From Oscillospiraceae bacterium (GTDB lineage: Bacteria > Bacillota > Clostridia > Oscillospirales > Ruminococcaceae), in NCBI GenBank assembly GCA_018110825.1, contig JAGBCL010000027.1, positions 23,169-87,168 on the forward strand: a stretch of 64,000 bases of DNA, written 5' to 3'. This document shows, piece after piece, positions 51,963-60,659 of this stretch (its first letter is position 1; every line of letters starts with the position of its first letter). A program made the translations under genes and the position numbers. The notes under the pieces were generated by a model that saw only the letters and a program-made list of their open reading frames with translations, did no database searches and was not told the origin of the DNA.

Positions 51963-53741
51963 ATGAAAAAGACAAGAAGAATTTTTAATACAGCAATCGC
52001 CCTTACCCTTTGTGCAAGCATGTTAACAGCCTGCGGAAGCGATATGAGTGAAATTGCACCTCAAAGTGAAGCAAAAGGTGGTTCATCAAATGGTGCTGTA
52101 GCCGATAATTATTCCCCTTCAACAACAGCAGCAATGGTAGAAGTAAACACAGCCCCAGTCGCTGAAGATTATTACTATGAAGCAGAAGGCGGAGCAGTTA
52201 ATGCAGTACCTGACGAAGAAGCAGTTGAACAGGAAGCGCCATTATGGGACAACGCTGTTGATGGCGGTGTTATTGAACATAAAAATCCAATGGCTTCAGT
52301 AGTAGGAACAGATAAAGGCTATTTCACCTATGATGAATACTACAACACCGAAGAATACAACGAAATCATCGAAAACGGCTACAAGTCCGTTGCCGCAAAT
52401 CCGCTCTCTACATTCTCCGTTGATGTTGATACAGCGTCCTACGCAAATGTCCGCAGAATGATTGAGTACGGCGACTATATCAATCCCGACGCAGTACGTA
52501 TCGAAGAATTCATCAACTATTTCGACTATGACTATTCCGAGCCGACAACAAATGACCCATTCTCAGTAAACGTTGAAATGTCCGATTGCCCTTGGAATGA
52601 AGAAACAAAGCTTATGCTCGTCGGCTTAAAAGCAGAGGATATCAAGAAATCCGAGCGTGAACCACTCAACCTCGTTTTCCTTATCGACGTCAGCGGCTCA
52701 ATGTTCTCCGAAGATAAGCTTCCTCTCGTGCAGAAGGCATTCACAATGCTTACCGAAACCCTTACAGAAGACGACAGAATTTCCATCGTAACCTACGCAG
52801 GCGACGAAAAGGTTGTACTCAAGGGTACAAGCGGCGAGGATAAGGACAAGATTATCGACGCAATCAACAGCCTTGAAGCAGGCGGCTCTACATACGGCGA
52901 AGCAGGCATCAACCGTGCTTACGACATTGCAGAAAGATACTTTATCGACGGCGGCAACAACCGTGTTATCCTTGCAACAGACGGCGACCTTAACGTTGGT
53001 CTTTCCTCTGAGGAAGAGCTTACCGAGCTTATCGAGGAAAAGCGTGAATCAGGTGTGTTTCTCTCCGTACTCGGTTTCGGTACAGGCAACGTAAAGGATG
53101 ACCGTATGGAAGCGCTTGCTGACCATGGTAACGGCAACTACTCCTATATCGATAGCGAAATGGAAGCAAAGAAAGTTCTCGTTGAGGAAATGGCAGGAAC
53201 ACTCTATACAGTAGCAAAGGACGTGAAAATTCAGGTTGAGTTCAACCCAGTAAATGTAAGCGGCTACCGCCTTATCGGTTACGAAAACCGTGCACTCGCA
53301 GACAAGGATTTCCACGACGATACCAAGGATGCAGGCGAAATCGGAGCAGGTCATACAGTTACAGCGCTCTATGAAATCGTGCTTAACGAAAGCGGCACAT
53401 CAATCCCCGAAGCTGAACTGAAGTATCAGCAGAATACCTCCACAGGCAACAAGGACGAACTCCTCACAGTTTCTCTCCGTTACAAGCAGCCTGACGAGGA
53501 CGAAAGCAAGCTTCTTGCAGTTCCTGTTACAGACGAGGTCTACACAAAGAAAATGCCTGAAAATCTGACCTTTGCCGCAGCAGTAGCAGAATTCGGTATG
53601 GTGCTCAGAAACAGCGAGTTCAAGGGAAGCGCAAGCTGTGACCATATTCTCGAACTTCTTGAAGATTACGACTACAGAAGCGATGATTATAAAACTGAAT
53701 TTGTATATCTCGTAAGAACAATGGATAAGCGTGGTTACTAA
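51963..53741 (+). CDS. VWA-domain lipoprotein (YfbK-like)
   Basis: This 592-residue protein has a lipoprotein signal (lipobox LTAC) and a low-complexity linker. An N-terminal VWA-associated region (about 135-215) has NPLSTFSVDVDTASYANVR. The VWA domain (about 225-400) has a full metal-ion-dependent adhesion site: DVSGSM, a later Thr and ATDGD. A C-terminal DUF3520-like domain follows (about 410-590). Related proteins are found next to ECF sigma factors in other phyla. The domain probably binds a protein partner via a divalent metal. It lies 22 bases after the serpin gene and ends the operon. Confidence 0.93.
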   Translation: MKKTRRIFNTAIALTLCASMLTACGSDMSEIAPQSEAKGGSSNGAVADNYSPSTTAAMVEVNTAPVAEDYYYEAEGGAVNAVPDEEAVEQEAPLWDNAVDGGVIEHKNPMASVVGTDKGYFTYDEYYNTEEYNEIIENGYKSVAANPLSTFSVDVDTASYANVRRMIEYGDYINPDAVRIEEFINYFDYDYSEPTTNDPFSVNVEMSDCPWNEETKLMLVGLKAEDIKKSEREPLNLVFLIDVSGSMFSEDKLPLVQKAFTMLTETLTEDDRISIVTYAGDEKVVLKGTSGEDKDKIIDAINSLEAGGSTYGEAGINRAYDIAERYFIDGGNNRVILATDGDLNVGLSSEEELTELIEEKRESGVFLSVLGFGTGNVKDDRMEALADHGNGNYSYIDSEMEAKKVLVEEMAGTLYTVAKDVKIQVEFNPVNVSGYRLIGYENRALADKDFHDDTKDAGEIGAGHTVTALYEIVLNESGTSIPEAELKYQQNTSTGNKDELLTVSLRYKQPDEDESKLLAVPVTDEVYTKKMPENLTFAAAVAEFGMVLRNSEFKGSASCDHILELLEDYDYRSDDYKTEFVYLVRTMDKRGY

Positions 53742-53750
53742 TAATTAATA

Positions 53751-53786
53751 AAAGTGTGGAAAGCAAAAGCTTTCCACACTTTTTAG
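53751..53786. terminator. terminator between the VWA operon and the cell-wall operon
   Basis: A perfect 14-bp stem (53752-53765 with 53770-53783), loop AAAA, is followed by T residues on both strands. It overlaps the stop codon of the converging gene. Confidence 0.9.
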
Positions 53787-54301
53787 TTTGTCTTATGCAA
53801 ATTATAAAGCTGCGCAAGTCTGTTCCACGTCCTGTAATCAACATCACCCGTCTGTTCCTCGCCCGAAATTTCCTGAAAATGCCTTACAGCGTCAGCGGTT
53901 TTATCACCGTAAACCCCGTCCATATCAAGCAGAGGCAGGTTTGCATACCTCGAAAAAACCGTGTTCAGCATTGCCTGCAAAATGTAAATGTCAAACCCTG
54001 TTTCGCCTTGCTTCAAGTTCTCGTCAGCATTGATAATCGGCAGAATTGAAACAAGCTCCGCATAATATTCCTCCGTCTGTAAGTAAACCTCGTAAAGCTT
54101 CTCCCACGTTTCACGGTTAACCTTTCCCGTCACAGGCAACCCGTACTCACGCTGAAACTTTCGGATAGCATCCTCCGTCCGCTCATCATAAATCCCACTT
54201 GGAACAACCAGCGGAATATTCTCATTGTCACGGGCAACCCTCCGCAGATAGTCCTGCAATTCAAAAATGTGTCCCTTCTTATCTTCATCTGTGTAAGCCA
54301 T
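53783..54301 (-). CDS. peptidoglycan-binding protein with two PGB1 domains
   Basis: A 172-residue protein made of two peptidoglycan-binding type 1 domains. In the first (about 10-72), the signature is GIYDERTEDAIRKFQREYG then LPVTGKVNRETW; in the second (about 98-168) it is GVYGDKTADAVRHFQEI and TGDVDYRTW. There is no signal peptide or catalytic domain. GAGGTGATATT precedes the ATG. It is the last gene of a three-gene minus-strand operon and lies 9 bases after the previous gene. Lack of a signal fits a protein that coats spores from the mother cell, but this is inference. Confidence 0.85.
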   Translation of the reverse strand: MAYTDEDKKGHIFELQDYLRRVARDNENIPLVVPSGIYDERTEDAIRKFQREYGLPVTGKVNRETWEKLYEVYLQTEEYYAELVSILPIINADENLKQGETGFDIYILQAMLNTVFSRYANLPLLDMDGVYGDKTADAVRHFQEISGEEQTGDVDYRTWNRLAQLYNLHKTN

Positions 54302-54310
54302 AATATCACC

Positions 54311-55711
54311 TCACTCAATCACATAGCCTGGATACTGTCCGGGTTGTTTTTCATAGCCGAAACGCAAATCAGAATAAACATCGGAAATAGCGTCCCATAC
54401 TCCCGCACTGACCGACCCAGTAACAGGATAACCGAACTGCCTCTGAAAAGCCGAAACCGCATTTCTCGTAACAGGGCCGAAATACCCCGTCGCCGTAACT
54501 GTCGGAATTGACGGATAACTCTGTGCAATATATGAAAGATACTCCTGCAGAACACGCACATATTCGCTTGTAATACCCTCAGTCAGCACCGTCCCTGGGA
54601 ACAGCACCGCATTTTCCCCCTCAATGTTAATGGGCACGTTCTCCACAATCCCCGCATAAGCACGGTAAATGTCGTCCCATGTTCTTTCGTCAACCTCTCC
54701 CGTCATCGGCAAGCCGAATACCTGCTGAAAAGACCGCACCGAAGCCGCAGTCGCTTCATCATAAGTGCCCGTCTGTTCAACAGGTGTAACGTCTTTGTAA
54801 TACGCACCGATAACCTGAAGGTAATACTGAATATACTCTGTCGGCAACCCCGTAGCACCAATCCCGATGGGCAAATCAAACTGCTTTGGCAACTCGCCTA
54901 AGGTAAGTCCCTCAGAGTTAAGCTGTGCAAGTTTTTTTACACTTGTGTAAATGTAGTTTATCCTGTACCAAGTCGCCTTGTCAACAACTCCAGTCTGGGG
55001 CAGATTGAAAATTTTCTGAAACTGGCGTACAGCGTCAGCAGTTTTTACATCATAGGTGAAATCCGTGGGATAAATCTTCGGAATAGCAGGGTAGTTTGCC
55101 GCAATTCTGTTCAGCTGAATTTCAAGTCGGTTCACGTCCGTGCCGCCCGACCCGATAGTAAGCGGCTCCCCGGGGTAACTGGGAACATTGGTACGTACGG
55201 GAGCATTTTCCACAATGTTGATGTCATCACCGTAATAATAAGTGAGTATGCTATAGGGAACAAATCCCTGATTTGCAAGGTCAACACTGCCCCATTGATA
55301 AAGCCCCTCGCATGTCACCTCAACACCATCGCAGTAGGTTGCGTAAAACGGCTCAATATTTCCCTGACGAACTAGGTAATCATTGAAAATATCATCAACA
55401 ATCCTGCTTATCGGCTCAAAAATATCACGGTTTTCCACAAAGGAGTGGTCGTACTGAATTGAGTTTGTAATGTCAAAATTGTAACCCTGAGACGGATACC
55501 ATTCCGTGTAAATTCGATTCAGCGTGTAGGAAATAATCGCGTAAATATTAGCACGGAGAGCACTTTCAGGCCATGTCGGATAAAGTTCACTTGAAGCAAC
55601 ATTCTTGATGTAATCGGGAAAGCTAACCGTAACATTTCTCGCACTCGTGTTGTTGGGTCTGCCTAAGTGTACCGTAACTGTTTCGGGGATATAAGGCGTT
55701 CCGTTAGCCAT
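54311..55711 (-). CDS. SpoIID-like protein with three peptidoglycan-binding domains
   Basis: The N-terminal part (about 15-165) resembles the SpoIID/LytB domain: SFPDYIKNVASSELYPTWP, ALRANIYAIISYTLNR and CEGLYQWGSVDLANQG match the order of its conserved parts, though the catalytic residues of true SpoIID transglycosylases cannot be confirmed by eye. Three PGB1 domains follow (about 185-255, 280-355 and 375-450), each with an AVRQFQKIF- or AVSAFQRQFG-type helix. The ATG at 55711 is chosen because GGAGG lies 8 bases upstream; the longer frame lacks a site. The product is 466 residues, without a signal peptide. The start overlaps the previous gene's end by 8 bases. Confidence 0.82.
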   Translation of the reverse strand: MANGTPYIPETVTVHLGRPNNTSARNVTVSFPDYIKNVASSELYPTWPESALRANIYAIISYTLNRIYTEWYPSQGYNFDITNSIQYDHSFVENRDIFEPISRIVDDIFNDYLVRQGNIEPFYATYCDGVEVTCEGLYQWGSVDLANQGFVPYSILTYYYGDDINIVENAPVRTNVPSYPGEPLTIGSGGTDVNRLEIQLNRIAANYPAIPKIYPTDFTYDVKTADAVRQFQKIFNLPQTGVVDKATWYRINYIYTSVKKLAQLNSEGLTLGELPKQFDLPIGIGATGLPTEYIQYYLQVIGAYYKDVTPVEQTGTYDEATAASVRSFQQVFGLPMTGEVDERTWDDIYRAYAGIVENVPINIEGENAVLFPGTVLTEGITSEYVRVLQEYLSYIAQSYPSIPTVTATGYFGPVTRNAVSAFQRQFGYPVTGSVSAGVWDAISDVYSDLRFGYEKQPGQYPGYVIE

Positions 55712-56618
55712 TCTGTGCACCTCCATCAGGTCTTTGAGTGCCTTGCAGTTCATTCTCCGCAAGTGGAATAAGCGCAATAGGCTGAATTGATTTTACCGTG
55801 TCAAAAATCGGAACGGTTACTTCAGGCACCGTGTAAAAACCCTTTTTGTATACCGTTACATTGTATTCGCTGAATGGCCTTTCTGACGGGTCAGGTGCTT
55901 CTGAGAAACTTGCCGACGGTGCAGGCAGGGGAATAATTTCAGTTGCACCGCTTCTGTCTGTAAGCTTCATAGTTACAAGATAACTCTGACCGTTTATTTC
56001 CTGCGTAACGATAACCGCCGCCTTGGGGACAGGTACAGCCCCGTCACCGGTCGTAACTTCAACCTGCAAATAGCCCATACCCTTCATATCAGGAACATTA
56101 TCGTCATTATCATCGTCATCATCAAACAAATCCTCAAAATCCGTGTCATCGTCAGGATAATCAATGTCAGGAATAATGTCCTCAACGTAATCCTCTAAAT
56201 CTTCAAGGGGCTCGGGAGCGTCATAATTGTAGTTGCCCTGATTGTGCGGAAAATCCTCAACAGGTTCAAAGCGTGGGTCTGTTGTAATTGTGGCGATAGT
56301 TTGCACCGCAGTTTCAGACTGAATAATCTCTTCAGCCGTCGGAAACTTGCTTTTAGGCGGAGCCGTAACAGCTTCTTCCATGCCCCTGCCATAATCAGCA
56401 GGAATTTTCGGCATAGGCGGCTTCATAAGAACAATATTCTGTTCAGCAGTAATATTGGGCACTACAGCTTTTTTTTCAGCCTTTTTCTCTGTCTCAACAG
56501 ATGCAGTAACGACCTTCTGCGGTTCAGGCGGCGGAGCAGTACGTTTCCTGCTGTAAAGCCGCATCATTTCTTCCTTGTATTTCTCAGCCATATTATCAAG
56601 CTTGTTTTTATCCTGCAT
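55704..56618 (-). CDS. acidic, Pro-rich protein with carboxypeptidase-regulatory-like domain
   Basis: This 304-residue protein is first in the minus-strand operon. The N-terminal half is a disordered mix of Lys/Glu and Pro (TAPPPEPQKVV), followed by a strongly acidic run near residues 130-172 (FDDDDDNDD). The C-terminal half (about 178-295) looks like a beta-sandwich of the carboxypeptidase-regulatory type: GYLQVEVTTGDGAVPVPKA, then YNVTVYKKGFYTV. No signal peptide or enzyme motif is seen. Such proteins may carry calcium or act in coats. Function unknown; the neighbours suggest the spore or cell wall. GAGGGATTTT precedes the ATG. Confidence 0.75.
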   Translation of the reverse strand: MQDKNKLDNMAEKYKEEMMRLYSRKRTAPPPEPQKVVTASVETEKKAEKKAVVPNITAEQNIVLMKPPMPKIPADYGRGMEEAVTAPPKSKFPTAEEIIQSETAVQTIATITTDPRFEPVEDFPHNQGNYNYDAPEPLEDLEDYVEDIIPDIDYPDDDTDFEDLFDDDDDNDDNVPDMKGMGYLQVEVTTGDGAVPVPKAAVIVTQEINGQSYLVTMKLTDRSGATEIIPLPAPSASFSEAPDPSERPFSEYNVTVYKKGFYTVPEVTVPIFDTVKSIQPIALIPLAENELQGTQRPDGGAQNG

Positions 56619-56697
56619 AAAATCCCTCCATATAGCGTTTGTAAAAGAATATGCGATAGCATTTTAGGAAAATTACTAACAAATTGTAAATAAAGCG

Positions 56698-56726
56698 TTG
56701 ACATTTAAAGTTATTAGTGCTATAAT
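56698..56726 (+). promoter_or_regulatory. consensus promoter of the secreted repeat protein
   Basis: A perfect TTGACA (56698-56703) and a perfect TATAAT (56721-56726) are 17 bp apart, 48 bp before the ATG. Confidence 0.88.
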
Positions 56727-56774
56727 ATAGTAAAATATGTTTGAAATCTGCAAACATAAATTAAGGAGGAAATT

Positions 56775-58142
56775 ATGAAAAATAAATTCAGAAACATTCT
56801 TGCACTGATTTTATCAGCAGTAATGCTTATCAGTATAATCCCCACAATAAACGTATTTGCCGCAGACGGCGAATATACTCTGCTTGTGAACTACAATGAC
56901 GGTACAACCGAGGATGTTGTAGTTAATGAAGAAAATATCAGAGAAAAGCTTCAGGCGATTGTTGATAAGGAAGGATATAATGAATGGTTTATGGGGCATC
57001 AGAGTTATGTATTGCCTGATAACGGTCTTATGCTCTATGCCCATCTTTCAGATGAAAATTTTACTCCTGATATTAATGGTAAATATGCTTTATATAGCAA
57101 ACTTGGAAGAGTTGAAATAATTCTTGACAATAATGAGTCTTTCCAAACTACAATTAATCTTTCAGATGTCGGAAACAGTATAAAAGCTGCAATTGAAAAA
57201 AAATATAATGGTACAGCAACAGTAACAAGCTACTCTTTACCTGACAATAAGGAAGTGACAAAGGAAAACTGGCTTGCATATATGAATGCAAACCCGACGG
57301 TAAACTGGGCTCCTGTTAACGTAGATGCCGAGTACACTACTAACGATAATCCTCCTGACCTTCCTCCTGTACTTCCTCCTGTACTTTCTCCTGGCAGTTT
57401 ATCCGTAAAATTCATCAAGGCAGACGGTACAGAAAAGGTACTTACATCAGATGATTACGATAAACCTTTCGGTGAATTTCTTGATTTCAATAACTATATT
57501 ATCAACGCAGAGCTTAAAATGGAATTCAATGGTAATATAGTGAACCAGCAATCTTTGACTGTTGATTCTTCTATTTCAACTTTAACCGCTGAACAAATAT
57601 TAAGTAGTGAGTTTGGTTATTATATTGCGATTGGTGCAAAAGTTGAATGTACATACAAAGAAATTTCTGATAACGAAACAGAGGAAACAGAGAAGGACGA
57701 AACAGAAAAGGACGAAACAGAGAAGGAAGAAACAGTAACTGTAGTTTCTCCAAGTAGCCAAAATCCATCTATTGTAGCAGGCGAAAAGGCAACAGTAGTT
57801 TCTTTTGTAACAGAGGATGGAGAGAAAATTTCGCTTAATAGCAACAGAATTACCAAGGAACTCAAAAGAGTTGAAGGCGGAAGTGAGATTTATATCAATG
57901 CTGGAAACTTCAGACTTGTATTTCCGAAGAATGCAGTAAAGCTTGCAGTTGACAAGGGACTTACAATTACAATTGAAATCAACGGAGTAAAGTTTGTTCT
58001 TGACGGTTCAGCAATTGAAAAGATAAAGTCAGTCAACTTTGCCGCAATTATCAAATCAGAGGAATATAAGGAACTTGCAAAGGAAACAGATACAATTTAC
58101 ATTTCTGTAACCGAAAAAGGCGAGATTAAGCTTTCAAAATAA
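56775..58142 (+). CDS. secreted protein of unknown function with a short Glu-rich repeat
   Basis: The N-terminus is a Sec signal peptide (positive MKNKFRN, a hydrophobic run, cut near VFA-ADG), with no lipobox. The mature protein has an N-terminal beta-rich domain (about 30-195), a Pro-rich linker with repeated LPPVLPPV, a second domain (about 210-300), a repeated KDETE linker, and a C-terminal domain (about 320-455) with NSNRITKELKRVEGG and VKFVLDGSAIEKIK. No sortase signal or catalytic motif is seen. I do not recognise the family. The Shine-Dalgarno AAGGAGGA is strong. The gene is monocistronic. Confidence 0.8.
   Translation: MKNKFRNILALILSAVMLISIIPTINVFAADGEYTLLVNYNDGTTEDVVVNEENIREKLQAIVDKEGYNEWFMGHQSYVLPDNGLMLYAHLSDENFTPDINGKYALYSKLGRVEIILDNNESFQTTINLSDVGNSIKAAIEKKYNGTATVTSYSLPDNKEVTKENWLAYMNANPTVNWAPVNVDAEYTTNDNPPDLPPVLPPVLSPGSLSVKFIKADGTEKVLTSDDYDKPFGEFLDFNNYIINAELKMEFNGNIVNQQSLTVDSSISTLTAEQILSSEFGYYIAIGAKVECTYKEISDNETEETEKDETEKDETEKEETVTVVSPSSQNPSIVAGEKATVVSFVTEDGEKISLNSNRITKELKRVEGGSEIYINAGNFRLVFPKNAVKLAVDKGLTITIEINGVKFVLDGSAIEKIKSVNFAAIIKSEEYKELAKETDTIYISVTEKGEIKLSK
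57681..57725 (+). repeat. 15-bp tandem repeat, three copies
   Basis: Three copies of a 15-bp unit (GACGAAACAGAGAAG with small changes) encode the KDETE linker of the secreted protein, followed by a partial fourth copy. The copy number could vary by slippage. Confidence 0.85.
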
Positions 58143-58144
58143 TC

Positions 58145-58181
58145 CAAAAGGGTACTGCTTGAAATGCAGTACCTTTTTTTG
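58145..58181 (+). terminator. intrinsic terminator of the secreted protein gene
   Basis: A stem with GGTACTGC/GCAGTACC and flanking A-T pairs is followed by a run of seven T residues. Confidence 0.88.
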
Positions 58182-58192
58182 TATCTGACCTC

Positions 58193-58221
58193 TTGATTTT
58201 AGCACGGTTTTGCGGTAAAAT
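58193..58221 (+). promoter_or_regulatory. promoter of the esterase-metF-metH unit
   Basis: TTGATT (58193-58198) and TAAAAT (58216-58221) are 17 bp apart, 36 bp before the start codon. I see no SAM, S-adenosylhomocysteine or cobalamin riboswitch in the short leader. Confidence 0.6.
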
Positions 58222-58257
58222 GTTATATGTAAAAATATTTGATTTCGGAGGTAATTT

Positions 58258-59781
58258 ATGGCTTGTTTTAATCTTGCAGCAATTTTCACAGACCATATGG
58301 TCTTGCAGAGAAATAAAAATATAAATATCTGGGGTAACGCATATAACGATACAATTATAACCGTTGAGTTTAATGGGAACAAAGTTACCGCAGCAACTGA
58401 TGAAGGCAGCTGGAAAGCCGTACTTCCTCCAATGGAAGCAGGCGGACCATATGAGCTGAAAGTAACCGACAACAGCGGCGGAGAAATCGTGCTGCACGAC
58501 GTAATGATAGGTGAAGTGTGGCTTGCAGGCGGACAGTCCAATATGGAGCTTGAACTCCAGAATTCCCTCAACGGCAAGGAAGTCCTCGCAAATATCAAGG
58601 ACGTGAATGTTCGTTTTTACTATACACAGAAAATTCCTTACATAGATGACTATTTTCATTTTGTCGAGCGTAATAATTGCTGGACAATCGCTTCTCCCGA
58701 TACAGCGGCTTGTTATTCAGCAGTTGGATATTATTACGCAAAAATGCTCTCTGAAAAGCTTGGTGTAACAGTCGGAGTAATTGGCTGTAACTGGGGCGGT
58801 ACTTCCGCTTCCGCGTGGATGAGCCGTGAACTCCTTGAAAAGGATGTTGACACAAAAACCTACGTTGACGAATATGACGCAGCAATGGAAGGCAAAACCT
58901 TTGAGCAGTACTGTAAGGAACGCAAGGAATTCTTCGAATGGGAGAAGGAATGGCAGCCTAAAATAGGTGAGTTCTACGCAAAAAATCCCGAAGGAACATG
59001 GGATGAAGCACAGGCTTATGCAGGACCATCCTGCTGGCCTGAGCCAATGGGACCAAAGTCGCCTTTACGTCCCGCAGGTGTGTACGAAACAATGCTGAAG
59101 CGTGTCTGCCCATATACAGTTGCAGGTTTCATCTACTATCAGGGCGAAAGTGACGACCATAAGCCAACAACATATTATAAGCTGTTGAAACTCCTCATTG
59201 AACAGTGGCGTACCGATTGGGAGGACGACAGCCTTGCGTTTATGCTTGTTCAGTTGCCAATGTTCCTTAACAGAGGCGAGGAAAACCACAAGCGTTGGTG
59301 TTATATCCGTGAAGCACAGATGCGTGTCCACGAAACCACAAAGAATACCGGTATCGCAGTAATTCTCGATAAAGGTGAGTACGGAAACATCCACCCGGTT
59401 GATAAACAACCAGTCGGCGAAAGACTTGCTCTTCAGGCACTCTATCATATCTACGGTGAAATACCAGCGAATGAAGCATACGGACCTGTTTACAAGTCCT
59501 GTGACTACGTTGACGGCGGTATGCTTGTCTCCTTTGATTATGCGTGGGACGGCATTGAACTTTGCGGCGAAAAGCCAATTGGATTTGAAATTGCAGGCGC
59601 AGATAAGAAGTACGTTGAAGCAGACGCAGAAATCCGTGGCGATAAGATTTTCGTCAAGTCAGATAAGGTTGCAAATCCTGTTTACCTCCGTTATAACTGG
59701 ACAAACTACGGCGACGTAACACTTTTCGGCAGAAATGGTATCCCCGTTGCACCATTCAGAACAAGCAGAAATGACGAATAA
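58258..59781 (+). CDS. sialate O-acetylesterase-like SGNH hydrolase
   Basis: The protein belongs to the SGNH esterases that remove acetyl groups from sialic acids or from plant polysaccharides. Block I is WLAGGQSNMEL near residue 89 with the serine nucleophile; GVIGCNWGGTSAS near 180 and FIYYQGESDDHK near 290 are the Gly and Asn-type oxyanion blocks; DKGEYGNIHPVDKQP near 370 carries the catalytic His. At 507 residues it matches the family. There is no signal peptide, so it acts on imported sugars. GGAGGTAATTT precedes the ATG. It begins a unit with the methionine genes, with only 17 bases to metF. Confidence 0.9.
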   Translation: MACFNLAAIFTDHMVLQRNKNINIWGNAYNDTIITVEFNGNKVTAATDEGSWKAVLPPMEAGGPYELKVTDNSGGEIVLHDVMIGEVWLAGGQSNMELELQNSLNGKEVLANIKDVNVRFYYTQKIPYIDDYFHFVERNNCWTIASPDTAACYSAVGYYYAKMLSEKLGVTVGVIGCNWGGTSASAWMSRELLEKDVDTKTYVDEYDAAMEGKTFEQYCKERKEFFEWEKEWQPKIGEFYAKNPEGTWDEAQAYAGPSCWPEPMGPKSPLRPAGVYETMLKRVCPYTVAGFIYYQGESDDHKPTTYYKLLKLLIEQWRTDWEDDSLAFMLVQLPMFLNRGEENHKRWCYIREAQMRVHETTKNTGIAVILDKGEYGNIHPVDKQPVGERLALQALYHIYGEIPANEAYGPVYKSCDYVDGGMLVSFDYAWDGIELCGEKPIGFEIAGADKKYVEADAEIRGDKIFVKSDKVANPVYLRYNWTNYGDVTLFGRNGIPVAPFRTSRNDE

Positions 59782-59798
59782 CGAAAGGGAGTAACATA

Positions 59799-60659
59799 AT
59801 GAAGCTTTCATCACTTTTCAACAGCGATAAAACAATCCTGTCATTTGAGGTGTTCCCACCGAAAAAGACAAGCCCCATAGAAACCGTGTACAGTACCCTT
59901 GCCGAACTGAAGGAACTCAATCCCGCATTTATCAGCGTAACCTATGGAGCAGGGGGGAACGCAGCAGATACAACGACATGCGATATCGCCGCATATATCC
60001 AGCGTGAGCTTGGAATTCCCTCAGCAGCTCATCTTACCTGTGTTTACAGCACAAAAGAGGCTGTACTCACTCAGCTTCAGCAGTTCAAGGAAAGAGGAGT
60101 GGAGAATATCCTCGCACTCCGCGGCGACGTAAACCCCGAAATTCCACGTTTGCACGAGTTTGAGTATGCAAGTGACCTTACAAAATTTATCAAGGAAAAC
60201 GGCGACTTTCATGTATCAGGAGCGTGCTATCCTGAGTGTCACCTTGAAGCAGCTTCACTCGCAGAAGATATTAAGCACCTCAAAATCAAGGTTGAAGCAG
60301 GTGCAGAGCACCTTATGTCACAGCTTTTCTTCGACAATGATACCTTCCACCGCTTCCGTGAAATGGCAGATATCGTAGGTATCAACGTACCAATCGAAGC
60401 GGGAATTATGCCCGTTGTAAATAAGAAACAGATTGAACGTATGGTTTCAATGTGCGGTGCAAGCCTGCCGCCGAAATTTGCCAAAATGATGCAGAGATAT
60501 GAGCATAACCCTGAAGCACTCCGTGACGCAGGTATCGCATACGCAGTTGACCAGATAGTTGACCTTATCTCCAACGGTGTTGACGGTATCCACCTCTACA
60601 CAATGAATAACCCATATGTTGCACGAAAAATCAGTGAAGCAGTGAGGTCACTTCTGTGA
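59799..60659 (+). CDS. metF: Methylenetetrahydrofolate reductase
   Basis: MetF reduces 5,10-methylene-THF to 5-methyl-THF, the methyl donor for MetH. The 286-residue protein starts with the family SFEVFPPKK block near residue 16, with the catalytic glutamate. It continues with SVTYGAGGN, HLTCV, LALRGD (FAD contact) and QLFFDND, and ends in GIHLYTMNNP. The length is that of bacterial MetF. AAAGGGAG precedes the ATG. The stop overlaps the GTG start of the next gene by 4 bases, so the two are translated together. Confidence 0.96.
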   Translation: MKLSSLFNSDKTILSFEVFPPKKTSPIETVYSTLAELKELNPAFISVTYGAGGNAADTTTCDIAAYIQRELGIPSAAHLTCVYSTKEAVLTQLQQFKERGVENILALRGDVNPEIPRLHEFEYASDLTKFIKENGDFHVSGACYPECHLEAASLAEDIKHLKIKVEAGAEHLMSQLFFDNDTFHRFREMADIVGINVPIEAGIMPVVNKKQIERMVSMCGASLPPKFAKMMQRYEHNPEALRDAGIAYAVDQIVDLISNGVDGIHLYTMNNPYVARKISEAVRSLL

